From the NCBI RefSeq assembly GCF_038024105.1, contig NZ_CP150661.1:1507001-1571000 (forward strand): 64,000 nt of DNA. The letters run 5' to 3'. The notes beneath the pieces are model-generated. The model ran no database searches and was not told the origin of the DNA. It was given only the letters and a program-made list of their open reading frames with translations. This document shows, one piece after another, positions 51,932 through 60,495 of the stretch (its first letter is position 1; the number at the start of each line of letters is the position of its first letter). The position numbers were made by a program, and so were the translations under genes. Origin of the DNA: Polaribacter butkevichii (GTDB taxonomy: Bacteria; Bacteroidota; Bacteroidia; Flavobacteriales; Flavobacteriaceae).

Positions 51932-52342
51932 TTATAAATTATTTTCTAATAAATTAACCAATACTTTCGTCCTGCTATCAACATCATCTGCATTTAAAAT
52001 AGGACTATGGTCTACAGTTAAAACTCCATTAGAAAATGCATACGCATTAGTAGGATTGTGGTGGTCTTTGGTATTTAATATGTGTATTTCTTTTAAGCTT
52101 TCTGCTAAAGCTTCTTTCCCCATTTCATCTGCCGCAATAGACTTAAAAGCCGCTACAAGTGGTAAAAAATATATTTTAGGGTACGAATCGTTGTATAAGT
52201 GTAAAAAACGATCTTCAAATAAAGTACTCCATTCAATGTTTAAAGGAACATCAAAACCTGCAGCTGCTATTATTTGTGCTTTTAATTCTGGAAATTGTTC
52301 TTCTTGAAATGTTTTTGTAAATCTGTTTTCTTTTAATCCCAT
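51932..52342 (-). CDS. Paralogue of the N-terminal domain of the 385-residue protein
   Basis: 136 residues, aligned along its whole length with residues 1-135 of the protein at 49038-50195 (MGLKENRFTKTFQEEQFPEL against MGLKEKRIIQAFQKELFPAL; LYNDSYPKIYFLPL in both). First gene of the cluster and 23 bases before the lipoprotein gene. Duplication of this domain within one operon suggests a pair of interacting subunits. Confidence 0.75.
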   Translation of the reverse strand: MGLKENRFTKTFQEEQFPELKAQIIAAAGFDVPLNIEWSTLFEDRFLHLYNDSYPKIYFLPLVAAFKSIAADEMGKEALAESLKEIHILNTKDHHNPTNAYAFSNGVLTVDHSPILNADDVDSRTKVLVNLLENNL

Positions 52343-52449
52343 GATATTTTAATTTAAAGGTTATTTCTTTGTATACCTCAAAACTAAGACTTGATTAGGA
52401 TGATTTTAAAACCGTTTTACATATGCTCTTTTTCGTTTTATATTCGCAT

Positions 52450-53187
52450 TTATAAGCTATCTAAAACCTGTTTTAAGTACGATTTTTTACGTGTAGCAAC
52501 AGGTATTATTTCTTGGTTTGTTAAGTGAACCGTATTGTTAGCATTCACCTTTTTTATGTATTTTATATTTACTAAATGAGATTGATGCACGCGTACAAAG
52601 GTGTGTTCACTTAAAATATTCTCGTAGTATTTTAAATTACGAGCACTCATTATTTTTTTATCAACTGTATGAAAAACAGTATACGCTCCGTCTGATTGGC
52701 AACGTACAATATCTTTTGTTTGCAAAAAATACTGAGCATCCGCAGTTTTTATTAACAAGGTTTTCTCAATTTCCTTTTTATTAATTTCAGAAACCTTGTC
52801 TAAAGCATTTTTATAAACTTGTTCTTTTTTATAACCAATTCTAAAGCGATCTATACATTCTGATAACTCTTCAGAATCTATCGGTTTTAGTAAATAATCT
52901 ATGGTATCAAATTTTATTGCTTTTATTGCAAACTCATCATACGCAGTGGTAAAAATTATTTTAAACGCAATACTCTCTAAAGCTTCTAAAATCTGAAATG
53001 CATTTCCGCCAATTAATTCTATATCTAAAAAAACTAAATCTATCGGTTCCTTTTTTAGAAACGAAATAGCATCTGTAACATTATCTATTTTTGCAATAAC
53101 CTCAATATCTTTCTGAGTATATTTTATCAGTTTATCTAATGTATTTAAAGCATTAAATTCGTCTTCTATTATAACGGCTTTTATCAT
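52450..53187 (-). CDS. LytTR-family response regulator
   Basis: 245 residues. REC domain at 1-115 with E9-D10, D55 (VFLDIEL) as the phosphoacceptor, T of IIFTTAYDEF and K of YLLKPI. LytTR DNA-binding domain at about 140-240 (ADAQYFLQTKDIVRCQSDG, FVRVHQSHLVNIKYIKKV). Its gene overlaps the sensor kinase by one base, so the two form a two-component system of LytS/LytT type. Target genes unknown; the cluster starting at 52342 is downstream on the same strand and could be one. Confidence 0.92.
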   Translation of the reverse strand: MIKAVIIEDEFNALNTLDKLIKYTQKDIEVIAKIDNVTDAISFLKKEPIDLVFLDIELIGGNAFQILEALESIAFKIIFTTAYDEFAIKAIKFDTIDYLLKPIDSEELSECIDRFRIGYKKEQVYKNALDKVSEINKKEIEKTLLIKTADAQYFLQTKDIVRCQSDGAYTVFHTVDKKIMSARNLKYYENILSEHTFVRVHQSHLVNIKYIKKVNANNTVHLTNQEIIPVATRKKSYLKQVLDSL

Positions 53188-55088
53188 TATAGTTTTAATT
53201 TAAAAAATACTTTTGTTCCAGAAGGCTTGTTGTTTTCATCAAATAAATCTTGAAGAATAAAGGATTTCTCTTCTCCTTTTTTTCGCATTTTTAAACGTTC
53301 TTTAAAAATAGCTGTAGCGTGTAAATCTTCCGTTAATTCTTCTTGCTTAGCTTTTGATGATCTGCCTAAACCGTTGTCTAAAATTACAAATAACAATTCT
53401 TGTCCTTCCTTTTCTATTTTCAATTGAAGCTTCCCTCCTTCTTTCTTCTCTTTTAATCCATATTCTATGGCATTTTCTAAAAAAGGTTGCAATAACATTG
53501 GTGGCACTTGTATTTTTGTAGTATCAATAGAGTTGTTAATTTCTAATGAATAGGTAAAAACATTATTAAAACGTAATTGTTGTGTTTCTATATAATTAGA
53601 AATCATGGCAATCTCTTTATCTAACGAAATAGCATCTTTTCTAACATAATCGAAATTTTGTCGAATCAGCTTAGAAAATTTTGCAATATAATTAGATGAT
53701 TTTATAGGATTTCCTTCTAAAGTGATATTCTGAATCGCTGCCAAGGTGTTAAAGATAAAATGAGGATTCATTTGTATCCGTAGTAAACTTTGCTCTAATT
53801 TAGATGCTTTATTAGCTGCTCTTAGTTTTGTATTGTATATATAAAAAGCAGTTACTATTGCTAACAAAACAAATAACAATACGGTACTTATTAAAAGCCA
53901 CTGGTTTCTACTATTAATTTCTTTTTGATGATTTATTTCAGTTTCCTTTTGTTTAACTTCATAATTAACATTTGCAAAATTTAAAAGTCTATTTTGTTCT
54001 AATCTACTCACATTTAATTGTAAACTATCTCTAATTATTTGGTTATCTAAAGCTTTTACATAATCTCCAGACATAATTGCTATTGCAACAAGTTTATCTC
54101 TTACCTCTATTTCATCCTTAGCATTATTATTAGAAACATAAATATTTAAAGCTTTCTTATAATTAATTGCTGCCGAATCGTTTTTAGCTCGCAATAAAAA
54201 CAGGTTTCCCAAACCTTTGTAAGGTGAAGCATTTACATCTTTTATATTTTTGTTTAAAGTAGCAGCACCTCTTAGAAATTTTTCAGCACTTTGGTATTCG
54301 CCAGCTTCTATGTAGGTATATCCTATATTATTTAGAACACTTGCTAATATTTTAGGGTTTCCTGTAGCATGACTTAACTGCATTGCTTCAGAATAACTTT
54401 TTAAAGCTTTGTTGTATTCTTTTAGCTGTAAATAAACGCTGGCTTTGTTGTTTTTTATTGATATGATAGAAGCGGTATCAATTCCCTTAGAAAACAAACT
54501 ATCGGTTACTTTTATATAAGACAATGCTTTGTTGTAATCTTTTAATTTAAAATGAAGATTAAATAACTGATTATACGCTTTACCCTCAATACGCTTATCT
54601 TCTATTAATTTAGCCAAATGCAGCGCCTTTAGTGCATACATTTGCGATGTTTCTATGTCTCCCATATGAAGAGAAGCACCACTTAATGTAATTAAACATC
54701 GTCCCTGATTATAAGTATCTTTTAATTCAACAAATAATTCATAACATTTTAAATGCGTATTCAGCGCTTCATTATATTTAAAATTTAGATATAAAAATTC
54801 TCCCTTTTTAAATAAAAACATAGCTTGCTCTAAAGACGTTAAATCTTTATTATTTTGCAGTAAGCTATCTAATTTAAAGAGAGTTTGTTGTGGTACTTTT
54901 TGACTTAAGCTATCTATGCTAGTTAGTTTTTTTTGTATATCAGGGCGAATAACATCTTGCCTAGAACATGCTAAAAATAATAGTAGTAAAGTGATAGCAA
55001 AAATTAATTGCCTTACTCTTTTGTTTTTTAAAATCATAAAAGAAAAACGGAATAACAATTTGAATAAGCTAAAATACATAATCATCAA
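53187..55088 (-). CDS. TPR-containing sensor histidine kinase
   Basis: 633 residues. Hydrophobic N-terminus ending LLFLAC, a possible lipobox or anchor. About six TPRs (residues 95-340) form the presumed periplasmic sensor; one membrane helix at about 395-417; then a His_kinase domain with the phosphoacceptor H in LRIQMNPHFIFNTLAA and an ATPase N-box PFLENAIEYGLK plus LDNGLG. Typical Bacteroidota architecture. An ATG nearer the hydrophobic segment would shorten it by 10-15 residues. Confidence 0.92.
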   Translation of the reverse strand: MMIMYFSLFKLLFRFSFMILKNKRVRQLIFAITLLLLFLACSRQDVIRPDIQKKLTSIDSLSQKVPQQTLFKLDSLLQNNKDLTSLEQAMFLFKKGEFLYLNFKYNEALNTHLKCYELFVELKDTYNQGRCLITLSGASLHMGDIETSQMYALKALHLAKLIEDKRIEGKAYNQLFNLHFKLKDYNKALSYIKVTDSLFSKGIDTASIISIKNNKASVYLQLKEYNKALKSYSEAMQLSHATGNPKILASVLNNIGYTYIEAGEYQSAEKFLRGAATLNKNIKDVNASPYKGLGNLFLLRAKNDSAAINYKKALNIYVSNNNAKDEIEVRDKLVAIAIMSGDYVKALDNQIIRDSLQLNVSRLEQNRLLNFANVNYEVKQKETEINHQKEINSRNQWLLISTVLLFVLLAIVTAFYIYNTKLRAANKASKLEQSLLRIQMNPHFIFNTLAAIQNITLEGNPIKSSNYIAKFSKLIRQNFDYVRKDAISLDKEIAMISNYIETQQLRFNNVFTYSLEINNSIDTTKIQVPPMLLQPFLENAIEYGLKEKKEGGKLQLKIEKEGQELLFVILDNGLGRSSKAKQEELTEDLHATAIFKERLKMRKKGEEKSFILQDLFDENNKPSGTKVFFKLKL

Positions 55089-55199
55089 TCTCTAATAAAA
55101 GAATTTACTTTTATTTTTGTGTAAATAAAAAAATCCCTAAATTTTAAAAAGACAGTTATATATTCGCTTTTTAAATATTAAAAATCACAATTCTAAAGA

Positions 55200-55646
55200 A
55201 TGAAAACACAAATAAAAATCATTGAAGTAGATAACATTCTAACGATAATTCCACTTTTAACAAAATTAAACTCCAAAACACCGCTAGAAATACTCAAAGA
55301 AAGAGTCGTAGAAATAGCAAAATTACCTAATTATGAATGTATAGGTTTATATATTGATGATAATCTAGTAGGAATTTCTGGCCTTTGGTATTCAACAAGA
55401 CACTATATAGGTAAAACTGTAGAGCCCGATCATGTAATTATTGATGATACAGTAAGAGGTCAAGGACTTGGAAAACAATTCTTTAATTGGATAGACAATC
55501 ATGTTCAAAAGAAAGGTTGTGAGGCTATAGAATTAAATGCCTATGTAAACAATCCACAATCTCACAAATTCTATTATAATGAAGGGTACAATATCTATGG
55601 CTTTCACTTTTTAAAGGTATTACGTGATGATAAAAAATTTTATTAA
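55200..55646 (+). CDS. GNAT-family acetyltransferase
   Basis: 148 residues. Acetyl-CoA site RGQGLGKQFFNWI (R/Q-x-x-G-x-G) near residue 92, preceded by the beta strand HVIIDDTV, and a C-terminal ELNAYVNNPQSHKFYYNEGY typical of GNAT. Substrate not predictable. It lies alone between the sensor kinase (divergent) and tRNA-Gly. Confidence 0.88.
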   Translation: MKTQIKIIEVDNILTIIPLLTKLNSKTPLEILKERVVEIAKLPNYECIGLYIDDNLVGISGLWYSTRHYIGKTVEPDHVIIDDTVRGQGLGKQFFNWIDNHVQKKGCEAIELNAYVNNPQSHKFYYNEGYNIYGFHFLKVLRDDKKFY

Positions 55647-55663
55647 TTTTTTTAAAAAAAAAC

Positions 55664-55693
55664 TTGCAGAACTTAATAAAGGTTGTATATTTG
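55664..55693 (+). promoter_or_regulatory. Promoter of tRNA-Gly
   Basis: TTG at 55664-55666, a 19-base spacer and TATATTTG at 55686-55693: a full Bacteroidota promoter. Predicted start about 12-15 bases before the mature tRNA. Confidence 0.75.
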
Positions 55694-55712
55694 CAACCGC
55701 TTACCAATATAC

Positions 55713-55785
55713 GCGAAAGTAGCTCAGTTGGTAGAGCGTCAGCCTTCCAAGCTGAATGTCGCCGGTTCGAACCCGGTCTTTCGCT
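55713..55785 (+). tRNA. tRNA-Gly (anticodon UCC)
   Basis: Cloverleaf by eye: acceptor GCGAAAG with CTTTCGC, D arm GCTC/GAGC, anticodon arm TCAGC/GCTGA with loop CTTCCAA (anticodon TCC at 55746-55748), T arm CCGG/CCGG with TTCGAAC, discriminator T as expected for glycine. CCA is not encoded. Confidence 0.97.
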
Positions 55786-55786
55786 C

Positions 55787-55819
55787 AAAACCTTATTAGA
55801 AATAATAAGGTTTTTTTTA
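55787..55819 (+). terminator. Terminator after tRNA-Gly
   Basis: Hairpin AACCTTATTA with TAATAAGGTT followed by eight T. Confidence 0.88.
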
Positions 55820-56053
55820 TGCGCTAAATTTAAGGCGCTAATTCAATCAAAAAAACTACAGAATCAATCGTTCAATTTAATCAAAAGGTGAAATTATCAA
55901 ATAGAGATAACCAACACATCTTCTATTATTTTTTTAAAACAATAATACTCTTATCTATCAACAAAATATTTTATAATAAAACTACCTTCTACATTAATCA
56001 TTTAAAATAAAAAGAAACAAAAGCAACACCTCATACAATATCTATAAAATGAA
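55820..56053. other. Intergenic between tRNA-Gly and the integrative element
   Basis: About 230 A+T-rich bases with no gene, repeat or RNA that I can support. Confidence 0.5.
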
Positions 56054-56110
56054 AAACCTCGTAATCTTTTGATTACGAGGTTTGCTGCGGAGAAAGAGGC
56101 TCTATCACCT
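56054..56110 (-). other. Putative attachment site: tRNA 3' tip and terminator
   Basis: Read on the minus strand: GAGCCTCTTTCTCCGCA, like the 3' end of a Bacteroidota tRNA, then GC and a terminator hairpin AAACCTCGTAATC with GATTACGAGGTTT. Integrases of this type often use tRNA 3' ends. The rest of the tRNA would be restored at the other end of the element, outside the window. Confidence 0.5.
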
Positions 56111-56250
56111 AGTTGTTCGTAAAAAACCATAAAGCTTCAAAATCCCTTTAAATATAAGGTTTTATTTTTTTAAGTTTTTTAAAACATCATAGAATATCAT
56201 TTGATTTCTTAAAAATTGGGTGTAAATTTGGGTGTAACTTTTTTATAGGT

Positions 56251-57537
56251 ATGATTCAAATAAAACGAAATTTAATTTTCTCACTCGAAAAGAGAAAAAA
56301 AGCAGGTCAATTAATTACTGAAAATGTACCAATACGTTTAAGGGTAAATTACGAAGGCACTCGTCTAGATATCCAAACAGGGTATCGTATAGATATTGCA
56401 AAATGGAATCAAGACAAAGAACAGGTTAAAAATGGCGCATACAATAAATTAGAACAAAGTTCCTCTGCTATTAATTCTCGTATTTTAGAATTGAAAGTTG
56501 CTATTCAAGATTTTTTCCAAGAATGTGAAAGTCAAGATAATATCCCCAATAAAGACGAGATTAGGGCAATAGCCAAAAGCCTTAAAGAAAAAGGAAAAGT
56601 TGAAATTGAAAAAAAATCAGAAACTTCCCTTTTTGATGTATTTGATTTATTTGTAAAAGAAAATAGTCGTTTAAATAATTGGAGCGATGCAACACTTACA
56701 AAATTTAAAGCAGTAAAAAAACATATTACAAGCTTTAACCCAGATTCTAAATTTGAAGACTTTGATGAAAGTGGACTTACAGATTATCTTATCCATCTTA
56801 GGAAAGAAAAGAAAATGCGAAATAGCACCATAAAAAAACAGCTTGGTTTTATAAAATGGTTTCTTAGATGGAGTTTCGAAAAAAAACATCATAATAATGA
56901 TGCTTATCAAAGTTTTAGACCAAAAATTAAAGACGCTAATAAAACAGTAATATTTCTAACAGAAGAAGAGAAATCAAAACTGCTTAAATATGAAATCCCT
57001 AGCACTAAAAAACACTTAGAAAGAGTTCGTGATATTCTCTTCTTCACTTGCTATACTGGATTACGATATTCAGACGCATATAATCTAAAAAGAAGTGATA
57101 TTAAAAAAGATCATATAGAAGTTACTACTGTAAAAACTTCTGATAGCTTAATTATAGAATTAAACAGACACAGTAGAGCTATCCTTGAAAAATATAAAGA
57201 TATTCCTTATGAAAATAACAAGGCACTACCTGTAATATCTAATCAAAAAATGAATGATTACATCAAAGATTTAGCAGAATTAGCTGAAATTGATACGCCC
57301 GTAAGAATAACATATTATGTTGGAAATAAAAGAAAAGATGAAACAATACCAAAATACGATTTATTAGGTACGCATGTTGGTCGTAGAACATTTATATGTA
57401 GCGCATTATCTATAGGGATACCTGTTCAAGTTGTTATGAAATGGACAGGACATTCAGATTACAAAGCAATGAAACCCTATATTGATGTTGCAGATAAAAC
57501 AAAGAAAAATGCAATGGAAAAATTTAATGAGTTATGA
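56251..57537 (+). CDS. Tyrosine recombinase / integrase
   Basis: 428 residues. N-terminal arm-binding domain (1-115), SAM-like core-binding domain (about 125-225), catalytic domain with R272 (YTGLRYSD), H375-V-G-R378, H401 (WTGHSDY) and Y410 (KPYI) as nucleophile. Typical size of Bacteroidota ICE/IME integrases. It is not IntI: it lacks the IntI-specific insert near the second catalytic motif and belongs to the element, not to the cassette array. Overlaps the next gene by 4 bases. Confidence 0.95.
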   Translation: MIQIKRNLIFSLEKRKKAGQLITENVPIRLRVNYEGTRLDIQTGYRIDIAKWNQDKEQVKNGAYNKLEQSSSAINSRILELKVAIQDFFQECESQDNIPNKDEIRAIAKSLKEKGKVEIEKKSETSLFDVFDLFVKENSRLNNWSDATLTKFKAVKKHITSFNPDSKFEDFDESGLTDYLIHLRKEKKMRNSTIKKQLGFIKWFLRWSFEKKHHNNDAYQSFRPKIKDANKTVIFLTEEEKSKLLKYEIPSTKKHLERVRDILFFTCYTGLRYSDAYNLKRSDIKKDHIEVTTVKTSDSLIIELNRHSRAILEKYKDIPYENNKALPVISNQKMNDYIKDLAELAEIDTPVRITYYVGNKRKDETIPKYDLLGTHVGRRTFICSALSIGIPVQVVMKWTGHSDYKAMKPYIDVADKTKKNAMEKFNEL

Positions 57538-58496
57538 AAAACATGGAGGAAGAAAATGAAACAGTAAATGTAAACAACATAGATGGCAGTATAGTCATGC
57601 TTACTTGTATTTATAATGATCTAAATAACTTACATTGGAAAAAAGAAATAAATTCAAACGGTGATAGTTTTGATTATGATTCTCAAGATATTTATCGACA
57701 TGTTTTAGAACAGATTCTATTAAGATTTGAAATTGTTGAAAAAATATCTCCAGAAACGGATAAAGAAGAAAGAAAAGTACTGCTGAAAGATTTAAAAATT
57801 GCAACTGAAAAAAACATTAAACTATACATAAAATACAGTGATTTTTTTGAAGAACTCCCTAGAGAAAAACTAAGACTTGATGAATTTAACAAACAAAAAT
57901 TACCAGAAAACAATTACACTGAACAAGAGGTTCAAGCTAGACTTGATCAAATAATAGAACTGACAGATCGAGAAAAGTTTTTCAGAACAAGTTTTTATAA
58001 TACTGTTGGTTTCTTAATTAATAATTATCATGAAGATATGTACCATATTAGTGTATGGATTAAAAATCTTATTGAGGCGAATTTTAAAGGTTACAAACCT
58101 TATGATTCTAACTATTTAAAAATTCATAAACAAAGCTTCTTTAATATGGGGGTAGTTCACCACATACATAAAGAATACAATGGAATTATTTTTGAAAAAA
58201 TAACTGAAATAGAACTGTACAATACGTTAAACCTTAAAAACACAATATCTTATCTAAAAATTAAGGATAAACGAATGATATTCTACCTTTTCTACAAAAT
58301 GCAAAATGATTTATTAAATACAGAAGTTAGTGAACAATGGTTAGATGGAATTTTAAATGAAATAAATACAACAAAAAAATACTATAATAGCCAATACAAA
58401 GCTGTAGTCTGGGAAGATCGTTCTGAAAAACAGAAGGAGTTTGCGGACTCACTTGATACTTTATTTAAAACTATATTAGTACCATTAATATCATAA
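57534..58496 (+). CDS. Hypothetical element protein, perhaps RteC-like
   Basis: 320 residues, cytoplasmic, largely helical. It follows the integrase with a 4-base overlap. The size and C-terminal half (NTISYLKIKDKRMIFYLFYKM) recall RteC-type proteins that regulate excision in Bacteroides conjugative elements, but the match by eye is weak. A terminator lies about 55 bases after it. Confidence 0.6.
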   Translation: MKNMEEENETVNVNNIDGSIVMLTCIYNDLNNLHWKKEINSNGDSFDYDSQDIYRHVLEQILLRFEIVEKISPETDKEERKVLLKDLKIATEKNIKLYIKYSDFFEELPREKLRLDEFNKQKLPENNYTEQEVQARLDQIIELTDREKFFRTSFYNTVGFLINNYHEDMYHISVWIKNLIEANFKGYKPYDSNYLKIHKQSFFNMGVVHHIHKEYNGIIFEKITEIELYNTLNLKNTISYLKIKDKRMIFYLFYKMQNDLLNTEVSEQWLDGILNEINTTKKYYNSQYKAVVWEDRSEKQKEFADSLDTLFKTILVPLIS

Positions 58497-58551
58497 AGGT
58501 TTTTTTAAACTCAAAATCCACATAAAAACCATATATCAATTCCTGTAACAC

Positions 58552-58584
58552 AAAAAAGCGCTTTATTAAAGCGCTTTTTTTTTT
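58552..58584 (+). terminator. Terminator after the integrase operon
   Basis: AAAGCGCTTT ... AAAGCGCTTT hairpin followed by a long T run; A run on the other side could allow bidirectional use. Confidence 0.85.
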
Positions 58585-58598
58585 GATATTTCCACACT

Positions 58599-58607
58599 TT
58601 ATCCACA
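58599..58607 (+). promoter_or_regulatory. DnaA-box-like sequence
   Basis: TTATCCACA is the consensus DnaA box. Single copy, upstream of the DUF3853 gene and the replication genes; could be chance. Confidence 0.35.
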
Positions 58608-58682
58608 GCATAGTGACTCTAAATTTGTTGTCAAACAAGGTTAAATAGTTAGCCAAATTTGTATAATTAAAATTATTAAAAA

Positions 58683-58973
58683 ATGAATTTAGAAACATTA
58701 AGAGACAAACCACTCTTCCAAATGACAGGGGAAGAGTTTATATTCCTACAGAATAGATTAAACAGCGAAGTGCCTATAAAAACTTTAGAGCCAGAAAAAG
58801 GTAAAAAGTATGTTTATGGTATGAGAGGAATTGCAAAACTTTTTGATTGCAGTATTTCTTCTGCAAACCGACTTAAGAAATCAGGAAAAATAGATGAAGC
58901 AATCATTCAAGATGGTCGTAAAATTATTGTTGATTCTGAACTAGCCTTAGAACTTATGAAGGCGTCTAAATAA
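58683..58973 (+). CDS. DUF3853-family helix-turn-helix protein
   Basis: 96 residues. LRDKPLFQMTGEEFIFLQ at the start and YGMRGIAKLFDCSISSANRLK, a winged helix-turn-helix of excisionase/MerR type, identify DUF3853. Such proteins lie beside replication or mobilization genes of Bacteroidota elements and may regulate them or assist excision. TAAATTTG at 58620-58627 is a possible promoter box. Confidence 0.85.
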   Translation: MNLETLRDKPLFQMTGEEFIFLQNRLNSEVPIKTLEPEKGKKYVYGMRGIAKLFDCSISSANRLKKSGKIDEAIIQDGRKIIVDSELALELMKASK

Positions 58974-59068
58974 AAAAAGCATAGAGTGTCCGCTCAATGC
59001 TTTAGAATATTTTCAAAACACAGTATTAACCACCGTATAGAACAAATATACGGATAATCTCAATAAAT

Positions 59069-60274
59069 ATGTCAGATATACCATATTTAAGGATTGGTAC
59101 ATCCTATTATAAAATAGTACAAGTTCCAACAATAAACAATCAATTTAACGAAGCTTTAATAAAATGGGATGTTTCTACCATTATACAAGACCATGGCAGG
59201 AAGTATTTAGATGATATTCCTAAATATCATGGTAAAATATGTTTCCCGGATCATTTTGATTTTTCTAAAGAATTTTATGGGTTTTACAATACCTATTCTC
59301 CGTTAAACCATACACCAAAAGAAGGCGGTGTTAAAAATACTATTAAGTTTTTTAATCACATTTTTGGTTCACAGTTTGAACTTGGGTTAGATTATTTTAA
59401 GCTTTTATATGAGGTTCCAACACAAATACTCCCTGTTCTATGTTTGGTTAGTAAAGAACGTTCTACAGGTAAAAGTTCATTTTTAAAATATTTAAAAGAA
59501 GTATTTGGACAGAATATGAGTTACTTGGATAGTCACTCCTTAAACAGCAATTTCAACTTGGATTGGGGAAACAAACTATTACTTGGTTTAGACGAAGCTT
59601 TTCTTCAAAAAGAGGAAATAACGGAAAAAATAAAATATCTCTCCACATCAAATAAAAATAAGATTGAGGCTAAGGGTAAAGAACGATTTGAAGTAGACTT
59701 TTTTGGTAAGTTTATTATGTGTAGCAACAAAGAAAATTCATTCATTAAAATTGATTCTGATGAGATTAGATTTTGGGTAATTAAAGTTCCTGTAATCAAA
59801 CAAGAAGATGTTAATTTTCTAGATAAGTTAATTGATGAGATTCCAGCCTTTCTACACTTTATTAAAAATAGAAAATTTGCTAGTGAAAGAAAAACTAGAA
59901 TGTGGTTTACTGCACAACAAATTTATACTCCTGCGCTTAAAAAACTAGTAAACAATAATAGAAATAGAGTGGAAAAAGAAATAGCACACCTTCTTTTAAG
60001 TGTTATGGAGAAATTTGAGTTAGAAGAAGTACACTTTAGTTTGATGGATTTATTAAATGGGCTTACAAAAACAAGAGTTAAAACGGATTTAACACAACTT
60101 CGCGCGTTATTAAAAAAAGAATGGAAAATTGAGTCAAAAAACAACTCTTTTAACTATCAAAAATTTGTTATTCTTAGTGATGGAGAAATCATACTTGTAG
60201 ACACAAAAGGAAGGTATTTCACCATCAAAAAAAGTTTTTTAGGTAAAAACTTTGATGATTTGATGACGGACTAG
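59069..60274 (+). CDS. Primase-helicase / DUF5906-type replication ATPase
   Basis: 401 residues. SF3/AAA-like ATPase: Walker A SKERSTGKSS at about 131-140, Walker B region LLLGLDEAF near 172, sensor motif GKFIMCSNKE near 217. C-terminal winged-helix-like part. Probably unwinds the element's origin during autonomous replication. The end of the gene already contains TTTGATGATTTGATGACGG, which extends the iteron-like cluster. Confidence 0.82.
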   Translation: MSDIPYLRIGTSYYKIVQVPTINNQFNEALIKWDVSTIIQDHGRKYLDDIPKYHGKICFPDHFDFSKEFYGFYNTYSPLNHTPKEGGVKNTIKFFNHIFGSQFELGLDYFKLLYEVPTQILPVLCLVSKERSTGKSSFLKYLKEVFGQNMSYLDSHSLNSNFNLDWGNKLLLGLDEAFLQKEEITEKIKYLSTSNKNKIEAKGKERFEVDFFGKFIMCSNKENSFIKIDSDEIRFWVIKVPVIKQEDVNFLDKLIDEIPAFLHFIKNRKFASERKTRMWFTAQQIYTPALKKLVNNNRNRVEKEIAHLLLSVMEKFELEEVHFSLMDLLNGLTKTRVKTDLTQLRALLKKEWKIESKNNSFNYQKFVILSDGEIILVDTKGRYFTIKKSFLGKNFDDLMTD

Positions 60275-60449
60275 CCTATATATACTCTTAGTCAATAATA
60301 ATAAGGGGCTAAGCCGTCATCAAAACCGTCATCAAAGCGTCATCAATAAAAAAAATGATGACATGTTTAAAAAAAATCTGATGACCTGATGACAAGTTGA
60401 TGACGCAACTTTCCCTTTACTGTAAAGAGATTCAAGAGTATCGTCATCA
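60261..60449 (+). repeat. Iteron-like cluster of GTCATCA / TGATGAC
   Basis: Nine copies: TGATGAC at 60261, GTCATCA at 60316, 60328, 60339, TGATGAC at 60356, 60379, 60387, 60398, GTCATCA at 60443. They are mostly about 11 bases apart within groups and inverted between groups. Position between helicase and primase genes suggests a replication origin. Confidence 0.65.
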
Positions 60450-60495
60450 AATCATCAACTTTTAGATATTCTTCATACGCATAATACAAACAAAA

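Noticed and set aside
55525-55891. Open frames on both strands over tRNA-Gly
   Set aside because: They overlap a clear tRNA and its terminator.
56251-57537. This recombinase as the integron integrase
   Set aside because: It lies 13 kb beyond the distal end of the array, beside its own tRNA-type att site and mobilization genes, and lacks the IntI-specific insert.
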